Below, piece by piece: positions 25,443 to 32,621 of a DNA stretch of 32,621 nucleotides. Location: assembly GCA_029553585.1 (NCBI GenBank), contig JAKPKS010000283.1, positions 1-32,621 on the forward strand, in the 5' to 3' direction. Every line of letters begins with the position of its first letter. Positions within the stretch are counted from its first letter, which is position 1. The stretch comes from Candidatus Atribacteria bacterium (lineage in GTDB: Bacteria; Atribacterota; Phoenicimicrobiia; Phoenicimicrobiales; Stramentimicrobiaceae). Position numbers and translations under genes: made by a program. The notes below the pieces were generated by a model. The model searched no databases. It saw nothing but the letters and a program-made list of their open reading frames with translations, and was not told where the DNA came from.

Positions 25443-25901
25443 TTGGAGAATAATATTTCTCTGGAATCCAGAATATTTAATGATTATCAAAAGGCTTTCA
25501 AAGAAGGCAGAACCTGCGAGATATCAATTTTACGGATAATTCGAGCGGAAATAAAAAACAGCGAGATTCAAAAAAAAGAAAAGTTAGCAGATGAAGATAT
25601 CTTAAAGGTATTGGGGTCTTTATTAAAAAAAGAGATGGAAGCACTGGATTTTTTTATGAAAGGTAGCCGGGAAAGTTTAGTTACCAAGACAAAAGAAGAG
25701 ATTAATATCATTAAAAAGTATTTACCAGTTAGCCTTTCTTTAGAAGAGATTAGGAATATTTCCAGAGAGGTTATTTTTAAAAACAACTTGGAAAGCAGGA
25801 ATGATTTTAATTTAGCCACGAAGTTAATCATGAAAGAAACTAAAGGTCGGGCAGATGGAAGATTGGTAAGTGAAACTGTCAGCAAATTATTAAAAGAATG
25901 A
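25443..25901 (+). CDS. yqeY: GatB/YqeY domain protein
   Basis: A 152-residue protein of the YqeY family, related to the tail domain of GatB/GatE that contacts tRNA in the amidotransferase. Two helical subdomains are visible: SILRIIRAEIKNSEIQKK near the N-terminus and EINIIKKYLPVSLSLEEI in the middle. The closing MKETKGRADGRLVSETVSK is the family's most conserved part. The start is TTG, immediately after the rpsU stop, with GGAGAGG 10 bases upstream. Co-transcription with rpsU is the common arrangement in low-GC bacteria. The cellular role of stand-alone YqeY is not established. Confidence 0.95.
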   Translation: MENNISLESRIFNDYQKAFKEGRTCEISILRIIRAEIKNSEIQKKEKLADEDILKVLGSLLKKEMEALDFFMKGSRESLVTKTKEEINIIKKYLPVSLSLEEIRNISREVIFKNNLESRNDFNLATKLIMKETKGRADGRLVSETVSKLLKE

Positions 25902-25920
25902 CCTAAATTGACTTAACTAT

Positions 25921-25958
25921 AAAAAAGACCTAGCATTGCAAAACTGGGTCTTTTTTTT
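25921..25958 (+). terminator. Terminator after yqeY
   Basis: AAAAAAGACCTAG pairs with CTGGGTCTTTTTT (13 positions, one U-G pair) around a 10-base loop and is followed by a T8 run. It ends the rpsU-yqeY transcript, so phoH is probably read from its own promoter in the 177-base gap that follows. Confidence 0.92.
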
Positions 25959-26135
25959 ATAAATTAGGTTTGGCCACAAGAGCTACAGAATAATAGTATA
26001 GTTTGGAAGGAGCTACAAAGCTTGTTGCATTGAATTATAGAATATATTGTATATTAATCATGATATTTTATTATTTTTAAATACTATGTAACAACATTAT
26101 TAAAATTTTAAAAAATAAGGAAATTGTAATCTCAG

Positions 26136-27152
26136 ATGTATGAAGATTTAGTGTTAATTGAAAGTCAAGAAGAGTTAAGAGAGTTATTTGGACATCTTGA
26201 TACCAATATAAATCTTATCTGCGATTCATTATCAGTAAATATTTCTATCAGAGATGGCAACCATCTGACAATTTCTGGTAATAAGAAAAATGTTAAACAG
26301 GCAGTAATGCTTATTGAAGATTTATTGACCATTATCCGTAGAGGAAACCCGGTTAATTTAGCCGATATAAGGTATCAGATAGAGATAATAGGACAAAATA
26401 GTACTTCCCTTTTAAATGAGTTGTACAGTTTTGAGATCCAGGTTTTTAAAAAAGATAAAATAATTAGGCCAAAAACATTTGGACAAAAACAAATACTGGA
26501 AAAGATCAATACTAACGAGATATTGTTTGTTATTGGTCCAGCTGGTACCGGAAAAACGTATCTTGCCGTTGCCCTTGCTATTTCTGCACTAAAGAAAAAA
26601 GAGGTTGATAGGATTATTTTAGTCCGGCCGGCAGTAGAGGCAGGAGAAAGCTTAGGGTTTTTACCAGGTGATTTGATGGAAAAGATAGATCCATATTTCA
26701 GGCCCCTCTATGATGCAATATATGAGATGATGCCCTATGAAAAGTTTCAAAATTTTTTGGAGCATGGCATCATTGAAGTTGCTCCTCTGGCTTATATGAG
26801 AGGAAGGACCTTAAACAATTCTTTTATTATCCTGGATGATGCTCAGAATACCACTTTAGGTCAGATGAAAATGTTTTTAACTCGTTTTGGGTTTGGATCA
26901 AAAATTATTGTTACTGGCGATATAACCCAGGTGGATTTACCTCAAAAAACTAATTCAGGTTTAATCAGTATTGCTGAGATATTAAAGAATATTCAGGGTA
27001 TCGAATTTATCTATTTAGAGAAGAAGGATGTAGTGAGACACAGGTTAGTTAAGGAGATTATACTTGCCTATGAAAATGCCTATAAATATGAAAAAAATAT
27101 AATTAATAATTTAGAAAAAAATAGTTTTAAAAATGAAAATAAAAAAAATTAG
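26136..27152 (+). CDS. phoH: PhoH-family ATPase
   Basis: A 338-residue PhoH-like (PhoH/YbeZ) protein. Residues about 25-90 have a KH-like RNA-binding character (LSVNISIRDGNHLTISGN). The P-loop GPAGTGKT is at 134-141, followed by RPAVEAGESLGFLPGD and the Walker B segment SFIILDDAQNTT. YbeZ-type PhoH proteins are thought to act with YbeY in rRNA or RNA metabolism, and ybeY lies two genes downstream here. The Shine-Dalgarno is weak (AAGGA, distant). The stop overlaps the yqfF start by 20 bases. Confidence 0.95.
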   Translation: MYEDLVLIESQEELRELFGHLDTNINLICDSLSVNISIRDGNHLTISGNKKNVKQAVMLIEDLLTIIRRGNPVNLADIRYQIEIIGQNSTSLLNELYSFEIQVFKKDKIIRPKTFGQKQILEKINTNEILFVIGPAGTGKTYLAVALAISALKKKEVDRIILVRPAVEAGESLGFLPGDLMEKIDPYFRPLYDAIYEMMPYEKFQNFLEHGIIEVAPLAYMRGRTLNNSFIILDDAQNTTLGQMKMFLTRFGFGSKIIVTGDITQVDLPQKTNSGLISIAEILKNIQGIEFIYLEKKDVVRHRLVKEIILAYENAYKYEKNIINNLEKNSFKNENKKN

Positions 27153-29388
27153 TAAAAGTAATTTTAAAATATCCAATCAAAATATTTTAAAAAAGATACT
27201 ATTATTTTTTCTTTTGATCATTCTAATAACCTTCATTTTAGCCCTTAACTCCACTTCTGGTAGAATTATTTTAAAAGTAGGAGAGGTTGCCCCCAGGGAT
27301 ATAACTTCGCCGGAATCTATGGAAGTAATAGATAAAAAGGCTACCGAAAAGCTAAAAGAAGATGCTGTCAAATCTACTCCTGAGGTATACAATCTAAACT
27401 TGGTAAGTATAGAAAACGTAGATAAGGAATTGCTTGATTTCTTTTCAATTATTAAAGAAATCAGAAACCAATATAAGATTTTAGAAGAAAAACAGATCAG
27501 AAATAATCAGGAAACTGATGCCATTATTAATGACTATTTTATTGATAATGATTTAAAAATGCTAGCGGAAAGGTATTCTTTTGATGGAGGGAGCACCCTA
27601 ATAAATCTGATAAAGTTAGATGAATTTTCCCTGGAAGAAGTGGAACGCAATGTAAATCAATCAATTAAAAAGGTTATGCAGCAGGGTATCAAAGAAGATG
27701 ATATGGAAGAGGCAGTGAAGCAGGTTATTAGAGATATTAGCGGGTTATCCTTCAGTCCCTATACTGCCATAATATCAGGAGAAATTGGAGAAAAGTTTTT
27801 AAAACCCAGTCTTTTTTTAGACAAAGAAGCAACCCAGGCCAAAAGGCAGGAAGCAGCGGTAGCGGTAAAAGACGTAAAAGAGGTTATAAGGAAAGGGCAG
27901 ATTATTGTTAGAAAGGGAGAAATTGTTACCAATACACATTTAGAAAGATTAGAAGCTTTAGGATTGCAAAGCCCTGTCATACGTTTCAAAAGTATTTTTG
28001 GATTATTACTAACAAATATTATCTTAATCCTACTTTTAAACCTCTACCTTTTTAATTATCATCAGAATATTTATAATGACTTTTACAAAATAGCATTATT
28101 AGGCGTCATATATTTAGCAGCAATTATTTTAGCCAAAACTGTGGGTGGCATATCCGGCTATTTAATACCCACAGCTTTTGCCTCTATGTTAATAGCTATT
28201 ACACTTGATTCCAGATTAGCTTTATGGGTTACTTTTTTAATCAGTTTTAACATCGGGTTTATCTTTAATGGTGAGATAGACTGCATGATTACTGCTTTAG
28301 CAGGCGGCTTGATTGCAATTTTCAGTATTCGTAAGGCGACCCAACGTTCCAGCCTAACACGTGCCGGTCTTTTAATTGCCGGGGTAAATGTTTTATCTAT
28401 AACTGCCTTTGGTTTGATTGATAGAAACAGTGCCGAAATTATTTTACAAAACTACCTGTGGGGGATTTTGAGTGGAATTACTTCAGTTATTTTAACCCTC
28501 GGAATCCTGCCTTTCCTGGAAAGTTTTTTTGATATCACTTCTTCTTTTAAACTGATGGAATTATCAAACCCCAATCAGCCTTTATTGAAACAATTGTTAG
28601 TTGAAGCCCCTGGCACCTATCATCACAGTGTGGTAGTTGGTAATTTAGCCGAAGCTGCAGCTGATGAAATAGGGGCTAATTCATTGCTGGCAAGGGTTGG
28701 GGCATATTATCATGATGTGGGTAAATTAAAGAGACCCTATTTTTTTGCTGAAAATCAGGAAGCATATAAAAACATTCATGATGAATTGGAGCCCAGTCTA
28801 AGTGCCTTAGTTATTGCCTCACATGTAAAAGACGGAATTGATATGGCCAGAAAATATAAATTGCCAAAAAAAATAATTGATATTATTAATCAGCATCATG
28901 GAACAGGTCTTATCAGCTATTTTTACCACCGTGCCCTGCAAACAAGTGAAGATAAATCCAGCGAAGTCGATGAAGAAAGTTACCGCTATTCCGGACCAAA
29001 ACCACAAAGTAAAGAAGCCGGGATAATTTTACTGGCTGATATGCTGGAGGCGGAAGCAAGAACATTATCAAATCCAACTGCCAGTCGTATTAAAAACCTA
29101 ACCCAAAACGTTATTAATAAAAATTTAATTAACGGGCAACTTGATGATTGTAATCTTACTTTACGAGAATTAAACCGAATTAAGGATGTATTTGCCAGGA
29201 TATTAACCGGTATGTTCCATAATCGAGTTGAATATCCTGATGAGGAATTGATAAATAAATTAAAGAAAGAACGTTCTCAAGGTGAAAGTAATAATAAAAA
29301 ACAAGCAGAAACAATTAACAAAGTCACAGATGTTGAAAAAAGTATTACTGATAGCAATGAAGCTAACCAGCCAAAAAGAAACAAGTGA
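27133..29388 (+). CDS. pgpH: 7TM-HD phosphohydrolase (YqfF/PgpH), probable c-di-AMP phosphodiesterase
   Basis: A 751-residue membrane protein. One N-terminal membrane segment (about residues 15-35, LKKILLFFLLIILITFILAL) is followed by an external 7TMR-HDED region (about 40-285), then about seven membrane helices (290-490), then a cytoplasmic HD domain. The metal-binding HD residues are His498/His499 in TYHHSVVVGN and His527-Asp528 in YYHDVGKLKRP. Characterized homologs hydrolyse cyclic di-AMP to pApA; I infer the same activity. The hydrophilic tail rich in Lys, Asn and Glu overlaps the start of ybeY. It overlaps phoH by 20 bases at the 5' end, so all three genes are coupled. Confidence 0.95.
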   Translation: MKIKKISKSNFKISNQNILKKILLFFLLIILITFILALNSTSGRIILKVGEVAPRDITSPESMEVIDKKATEKLKEDAVKSTPEVYNLNLVSIENVDKELLDFFSIIKEIRNQYKILEEKQIRNNQETDAIINDYFIDNDLKMLAERYSFDGGSTLINLIKLDEFSLEEVERNVNQSIKKVMQQGIKEDDMEEAVKQVIRDISGLSFSPYTAIISGEIGEKFLKPSLFLDKEATQAKRQEAAVAVKDVKEVIRKGQIIVRKGEIVTNTHLERLEALGLQSPVIRFKSIFGLLLTNIILILLLNLYLFNYHQNIYNDFYKIALLGVIYLAAIILAKTVGGISGYLIPTAFASMLIAITLDSRLALWVTFLISFNIGFIFNGEIDCMITALAGGLIAIFSIRKATQRSSLTRAGLLIAGVNVLSITAFGLIDRNSAEIILQNYLWGILSGITSVILTLGILPFLESFFDITSSFKLMELSNPNQPLLKQLLVEAPGTYHHSVVVGNLAEAAADEIGANSLLARVGAYYHDVGKLKRPYFFAENQEAYKNIHDELEPSLSALVIASHVKDGIDMARKYKLPKKIIDIINQHHGTGLISYFYHRALQTSEDKSSEVDEESYRYSGPKPQSKEAGIILLADMLEAEARTLSNPTASRIKNLTQNVINKNLINGQLDDCNLTLRELNRIKDVFARILTGMFHNRVEYPDEELINKLKKERSQGESNNKKQAETINKVTDVEKSITDSNEANQPKRNK

Positions 29389-29776
29389 AGTTAGTCTGTT
29401 GCTTACTAACGACCAGGAAATACAAGAGCTAAATAAGTTATACCGCAATGTGGATTCTCCAACCGATGTTTTAGCCTTTAGTCAAACTGAAAATGGAAGC
29501 GAATTCCCTTTACTGGATGGTAAAATAGAATACTTGCTGGGTGATATTATAATATCTGTGGAAACAGCCCAAAGACAGGCAGCAGCATTTGGTCATTCTT
29601 TAGAACAAGAATTGATTATTCTTGCTATCCATGGTTTTTTACATCTTATTGGCTTTGACCATCTATCTGAAAGTGAAGCAGGAAAAATGAAATATTTAGA
29701 AAAAACTATAATAGAAAAATTTTTATCAAGGAATGGCAATAACAATAATAATTTTAAAAATTCTGAAAAAAGTTGA
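29282..29776 (+). CDS. ybeY: Endoribonuclease YbeY
   Basis: Zinc-dependent endoribonuclease involved in 16S rRNA maturation and ribosome quality control. The zinc site HGFLHLIGFDH supplies His117, His121 and His127, and SPTDVLAFS and LGDIIISVETA are family signatures. The GTG at 29282 gives the expected first strand MKVIIKNKQ, although this means a 107-base overlap with the pgpH tail. Starts at ATG 29330 or 29357 would remove that strand. The C-terminus has an Asn-rich run (NGNNNNNFKN) beyond the conserved domain. The usual downstream genes in Firmicutes (dgkA, cdd, era) are absent; a transporter operon follows. Confidence 0.94.
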   Translation: MKVIIKNKQKQLTKSQMLKKVLLIAMKLTSQKETSEVSLLLTNDQEIQELNKLYRNVDSPTDVLAFSQTENGSEFPLLDGKIEYLLGDIIISVETAQRQAAAFGHSLEQELIILAIHGFLHLIGFDHLSESEAGKMKYLEKTIIEKFLSRNGNNNNNFKNSEKS

Positions 29777-29801
29777 ATTCTGATTATAAATCAGGCATAA
29801 T
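29773..29801 (+). promoter_or_regulatory. Possible promoter of the TRAP operon
   Basis: TTGAAT (29773-29778) and CATAAT (29796-29801) with a 17-base spacer; the -35 overlaps the ybeY stop codon. A short dyad CTGAT-5-ATCAG occupies the spacer and could be an operator. Confidence 0.4.
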
Positions 29802-29942
29802 AATGCTATAAATATAAAAAATGATACCCGATTAGTTTCATATTTTCTAAGTTATCATTTTAGTTAAAAAAAGAAGGGAGGTAGAAATAGTAAAAAGTAT
29901 TGTGTTATTTTTTAATTTTTTAAATAAATTAAGGAGGATCAC

Positions 29943-30902
29943 ATGAAAAAATCTATTATTATCCTGTTTATTGCCATAGCTTTCATAATGGTTTTGGGAA
30001 CCAATTCTTTTGCTCAGCAAAAATTCTTAGCTATTGCCACTGGTGGTACCGGCGGAACCTATTACCCACTGGGTGGTGCCTTAGCCCAACTGCTTTCCAA
30101 TAAAGTTGAAGGTTTAATTGTAACTGCCCAAACTTCGGGTGCCTCTGTTGCTAATTGTAATTTAATTGGCAGCCATGAGATCGAAACTGCCTTTTCCCAG
30201 GCCAATACTACCTATTGGTGCTATACAGGCACCGGACTTCAGGAAGGCAAGCAGCCGATTACCAATTTAAGAGGAATTGCATCCATCTATCCAGAGACCA
30301 TCCATATTGTAGCTACTAAAGCATCGGGAGTGAAAACAATAGCCGATTTAAAAGGAAAGAGAGTAGGAGTAGGCGCTCCTAATAGTGGAACTGAAGCAGA
30401 TGCTAGAATCATTTTAAATGCACATGGCCTTACTTATGATGATATGAGTGTTGACTATATAGACTTTAATGAAGTAGCTGACCGGCTGATTGATGGTCAG
30501 ATAGATGCTGGGTTTACCACCGCTGGTTATCCCACCTCCAGTATCATCAATATTGCTACTACCCGGGATCTGGTTTTAGTACCTGTAGATTTAAAAGTAG
30601 CGCAAAAATTAGTAGCCGAGATTCCTTACTATGGCCTTACCGAAATTCCCGCTGGGATGTATAAAGGTGTTGATGAGCCAGTTCTTTCTTTGGCAACCCC
30701 GGCTCTCTGGATCTGTGATTCTAAATTAGATCCTACATTAGTATACAAGATGACTAAGGCTCTCTGGGAAAATACCAGTATATTGGCTCAAGTCCATGCT
30801 CAGGGTAAGAATATCAAACTGGAGACTGCACTCAACGGGATGGCTGTACCTCTCCATCCGGGAGCTGAACTGTATTACAAAGAAGTTGGTGTAATTAAAT
30901 AA
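29943..30902 (+). CDS. TAXI-family TRAP transporter substrate-binding protein
   Basis: Exported receptor of a TRAP transporter (TAXI type), 319 residues. A signal peptide spans residues 1-24 (MKKSIIILFIAIAFIMVLG then NSFAQ). The mature part has the TAXI opening IATGGTGGTYYPLGGALA, then TSGASVAN, IADLKGKRVGVGAPNSGTE and a C-terminal LHPGAELYYKE. AAGGAGG lies 6 bases before the ATG. It is followed by a strong hairpin and then genes for a DUF1850 protein and the fused permease, the usual TAXI set. TAXI receptors have been linked to glutamate-like and dicarboxylate substrates; the ligand here is unknown. Confidence 0.95.
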   Translation: MKKSIIILFIAIAFIMVLGTNSFAQQKFLAIATGGTGGTYYPLGGALAQLLSNKVEGLIVTAQTSGASVANCNLIGSHEIETAFSQANTTYWCYTGTGLQEGKQPITNLRGIASIYPETIHIVATKASGVKTIADLKGKRVGVGAPNSGTEADARIILNAHGLTYDDMSVDYIDFNEVADRLIDGQIDAGFTTAGYPTSSIINIATTRDLVLVPVDLKVAQKLVAEIPYYGLTEIPAGMYKGVDEPVLSLATPALWICDSKLDPTLVYKMTKALWENTSILAQVHAQGKNIKLETALNGMAVPLHPGAELYYKEVGVIK

Positions 30903-30929
30903 TTTAGGAATTAATCAGTAATAAGTGAA

Positions 30930-30980
30930 ATAAATCTGGGTACCATTATTTTTAAAAAGTATAGTGGTACCCAGATTTAT
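30930..30980 (+). terminator. Strong hairpin between receptor and permease genes
   Basis: ATAAATCTGGGTACCATTAT (30930-30949) pairs with 30961-30980 over 20 positions with one U-G pair, around an 11-base loop. The following sequence is T-rich, with a T7 run at about 30991-30997. It probably acts as a partial terminator, so the receptor is made in excess over the membrane parts. Confidence 0.75.
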
Positions 30981-31023
30981 TTATGTTTTATTTTTTTCTC
31001 ATATTTTTAAGATATTATTGGAA

Positions 31024-31560
31024 ATGAAAAAAAAATTAAATTTAATTCTTCCGGGTTTTGTGTTATTATTACTTATAGTTATAATATTTCTATTAAATAA
31101 TTATTTCTATATTACTATTCTGACCTTTCCTGAAAAAATCGTAGTTTTTAAAGAAAAAATATCTCCTGGTCAAAGAATTGCCCTGGCATATACTCATTCC
31201 GTTGCCCAGACACCTGTTTGGGAATTTTTTGAAATAGATAAAGAAGGTAAGTTGATACTTACCGAAACTCACTTTCACGACCACGGGGCAGGGTTGCCCT
31301 ACACTGCCTTTGATGAAGAAATTTTCATTTGTGAAGACCACAAGTTTAAAATAAAAAATATGCAACGAGAAATCATATTACCTTTATACTACAGGATCTA
31401 CAAGGACCGTGGCAATGTATTCATATTTGAAAACCAGGAAATAAGATTATCTGATACAGTAGGAGACGCTTTACTGGTAATTGATATTTACCATAAAAGT
31501 ATAAACGACTCTTTACTAAAATATTTTATGAATTTAGGAGGAATAAAATCTGATGAATAA
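31024..31560 (+). CDS. DUF1850 membrane-anchored protein of the TAXI transporter
   Basis: A 178-residue protein with one N-terminal membrane helix (about residues 8-30, LPGFVLLLLIVIIFLLNNYF). The outer domain carries the DUF1850 pattern IALAYTHSVAQTPVWEFF and THFHDHGAGLPY. DUF1850 genes regularly sit next to TAXI permeases, but their role is unknown. An upstream GTG (30964) lies inside the terminator stem, so the ATG at 31024 is chosen, although its ribosome site is weak. The stop overlaps the permease start by 8 bases. Confidence 0.88.
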   Translation: MKKKLNLILPGFVLLLLIVIIFLLNNYFYITILTFPEKIVVFKEKISPGQRIALAYTHSVAQTPVWEFFEIDKEGKLILTETHFHDHGAGLPYTAFDEEIFICEDHKFKIKNMQREIILPLYYRIYKDRGNVFIFENQEIRLSDTVGDALLVIDIYHKSINDSLLKYFMNLGGIKSDE

Positions 31561-32621
31561 TACGGAAATAGGCAGTAATTCTCAAGAACACCAAGAACAC
31601 ATTGTTTATAGTGAAGAGAAAATTGATGTACAGAAACTGTTAGAGCAATATGATAGTGAATCCAATGTAAGAAGGCCAGCTGGATTAATTGCTGTAATTA
31701 TTTCTATCATTGCTATCAGTATGTCTATCTTTCATTTTTATACCGGTGGATTTGGCCTATGGTTAGCTTTAAAACAGAGGGCACTGCATTTAGCTTTTAC
31801 TTTAGCCTTGATATTTTTGATCTATCCCACCACAAAAAAAGGAATCGGCAGTGATAAGAATAAGGTACCCTTTTTTGATATCATTTTTGCTATTTGTGGT
31901 GCAGCAGGCTGTTTATACCTGATTGTTTTTTATAAGGAACTGGTTTTTAGAGCAGGGTTACCAAGCAACCTTGACCTTATTATGGGTGCAATAATCATAT
32001 TGCTGGTTTTAGAAGCTACCAGGAGAGCTATTGGCCCCGAGCTGCCCATAGTGGTGATTGTATTTTTACTCTATGCTTATTTTGGACCATATATGCCGGG
32101 ATATTTTGCTCACAGGGGTTTTTCATTAAAAAGAATTATTGAACATCTCTATATGCAGACAGAAGGTATCTTCGGCATTCCGTTAGGAGTTTCCTCTACT
32201 TTTGTTTTCCTGTTCATCCTTTTTGGAGCAGTCTTAAATAAGACTGGAATGGGGAAATTTTTTATCGATTTATCGCTGGCTTTAGCCGGACATTATACCG
32301 GAGGCCCGGCTAAAGTAGCCGTCGTTTCCAGTGGTTTTGTTGGGTCTATCAGTGGAAGCTCAGTGGCTAATGTGGTTACCACCGGAAGTTTTACCATACC
32401 TTTAATGAAAAGTATAGGCTACAAAAAAGACTTTGCCGGAGCTGTAGAGGCAGCAGCTTCCACAGGAGGGCAGATAATGCCACCAGTTATGGGGGCGGCA
32501 GCTTTTGTTATGTCTGAATTCCTGCAAATTCCCTATATCAAAATTGCTATTGCTGCCGCTATTCCTGCAATTATTTATTATATTTCGGTTATGATTTCTG
32601 TTCATTTAGAGGCCTGCAAGA
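31553..32621 (+). CDS. TRAP transporter fused permease, 3'-truncated by the window edge
   Basis: Membrane component of the TAXI-type TRAP transporter, with the small (DctQ-like) and large (DctM-like) parts fused. The first 356 codons are visible and remain open to the right edge. A hydrophilic N-terminus of about 45 residues (NSQEHQEHIVYSEEKIDVQK) is followed by the first membrane helices, then EATRRAIGPELP. The family segments SSGFVGSISGSSVANVVTTG and AAASTGGQIMPPVMGAAAF are in the DctM part. AGGAGG lies before the ATG, which overlaps the DUF1850 gene by 8 bases. Full-length fused permeases have about 600-700 residues. Confidence 0.95.
   Translation, partial: MNNTEIGSNSQEHQEHIVYSEEKIDVQKLLEQYDSESNVRRPAGLIAVIISIIAISMSIFHFYTGGFGLWLALKQRALHLAFTLALIFLIYPTTKKGIGSDKNKVPFFDIIFAICGAAGCLYLIVFYKELVFRAGLPSNLDLIMGAIIILLVLEATRRAIGPELPIVVIVFLLYAYFGPYMPGYFAHRGFSLKRIIEHLYMQTEGIFGIPLGVSSTFVFLFILFGAVLNKTGMGKFFIDLSLALAGHYTGGPAKVAVVSSGFVGSISGSSVANVVTTGSFTIPLMKSIGYKKDFAGAVEAAASTGGQIMPPVMGAAAFVMSEFLQIPYIKIAIAAAIPAIIYYISVMISVHLEACK

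Noticed and set aside
25980-26017. Two copies of GAGCTACA 30 bases apart upstream of phoH
   Set aside because: Only 8 bases each and no further copies; likely chance, though the spacing is about three helical turns.
30964-31023. GTG start for the DUF1850 protein adding 20 residues
   Set aside because: It lies inside the terminator stem and the extra residues precede the natural signal-anchor start MKKKLN.

Overview
The window is an AT-rich bacterial chromosome segment with strong AAGGAGG-type ribosome binding sites, frequent TTG and GTG starts, and no tRNA, rRNA, CRISPR array or insertion sequence that I could find. Several signals suggest a low-GC anaerobe with Firmicutes-like gene order: tsaE-tsaB-tsaD next to groES-groEL, a perfect CIRCE element, rpsU-yqeY near phoH-yqfF-ybeY, a tandem glycine riboswitch, and a two-subunit glycine decarboxylase. 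The TAXI-type TRAP transporter and selenium genes would also suit a Clostridia-like anaerobe or a lineage such as Atribacterota. I cannot decide between these from sequence alone.

Layout. 1-5636 (+): the 3' part of alr, the t6A genes tsaE, tsaB and tsaD, then the heat-shock pair groES-groEL with its promoter, CIRCE operator and a terminator. 5669-15091 (-): one amino-acid/C1 block read right to left. A promoter and a tandem glycine riboswitch with terminator are followed by fhs, gcvH, gcvPA, gcvPB, gcvT, an AGCS alanine/glycine symporter gene and ald. 15514-17076 (+): a GMP synthase-like gene whose glutaminase domain has lost its nucleophilic cysteine. 17175-21598: a selenium-metabolism cluster. 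lysR and a short upstream gene with an in-frame TGA lie on the minus strand. Divergent from them are yedE, a TusA/YedF-like gene, a DUF3343 protein, a kinase-fold protein and a C-terminal fragment of selD. 21599-22636 is about 1 kb without a convincing protein gene but with several inverted repeats. 22637-25958: purA (+), a parvulin-type foldase (-), then rpsU-yqeY (+). 26136-29776 (+): phoH, the 7TM-HD phosphohydrolase gene yqfF/pgpH, and ybeY. 29943-32621 (+): a TAXI-type TRAP transporter (binding protein, DUF1850 protein, fused permease), cut by the right edge.

How the genes work together. In the glycine block, glycine binding to the second aptamer should form a helix that uses the same bases as the terminator, so excess glycine would switch on uptake and cleavage. 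Glycine would give CO2, NH3 and methylene-THF. Fhs could recover ATP from the one-carbon unit, and ald links alanine, pyruvate and ammonia. The selenium cluster appears to handle uptake or trafficking of reduced selenium under a LysR regulator.

The most interesting object is the minus-strand gene at 18127-18324. It reads as a DUF1858-type redox-disulfide protein with CxxC followed by an in-frame TGA three codons later, and family-like sequence continues for 27 codons after the TGA. It is therefore a candidate small selenoprotein. Its position in a selenium cluster supports this reading, but the selenocysteine machinery and a convincing SECIS element are not shown here.
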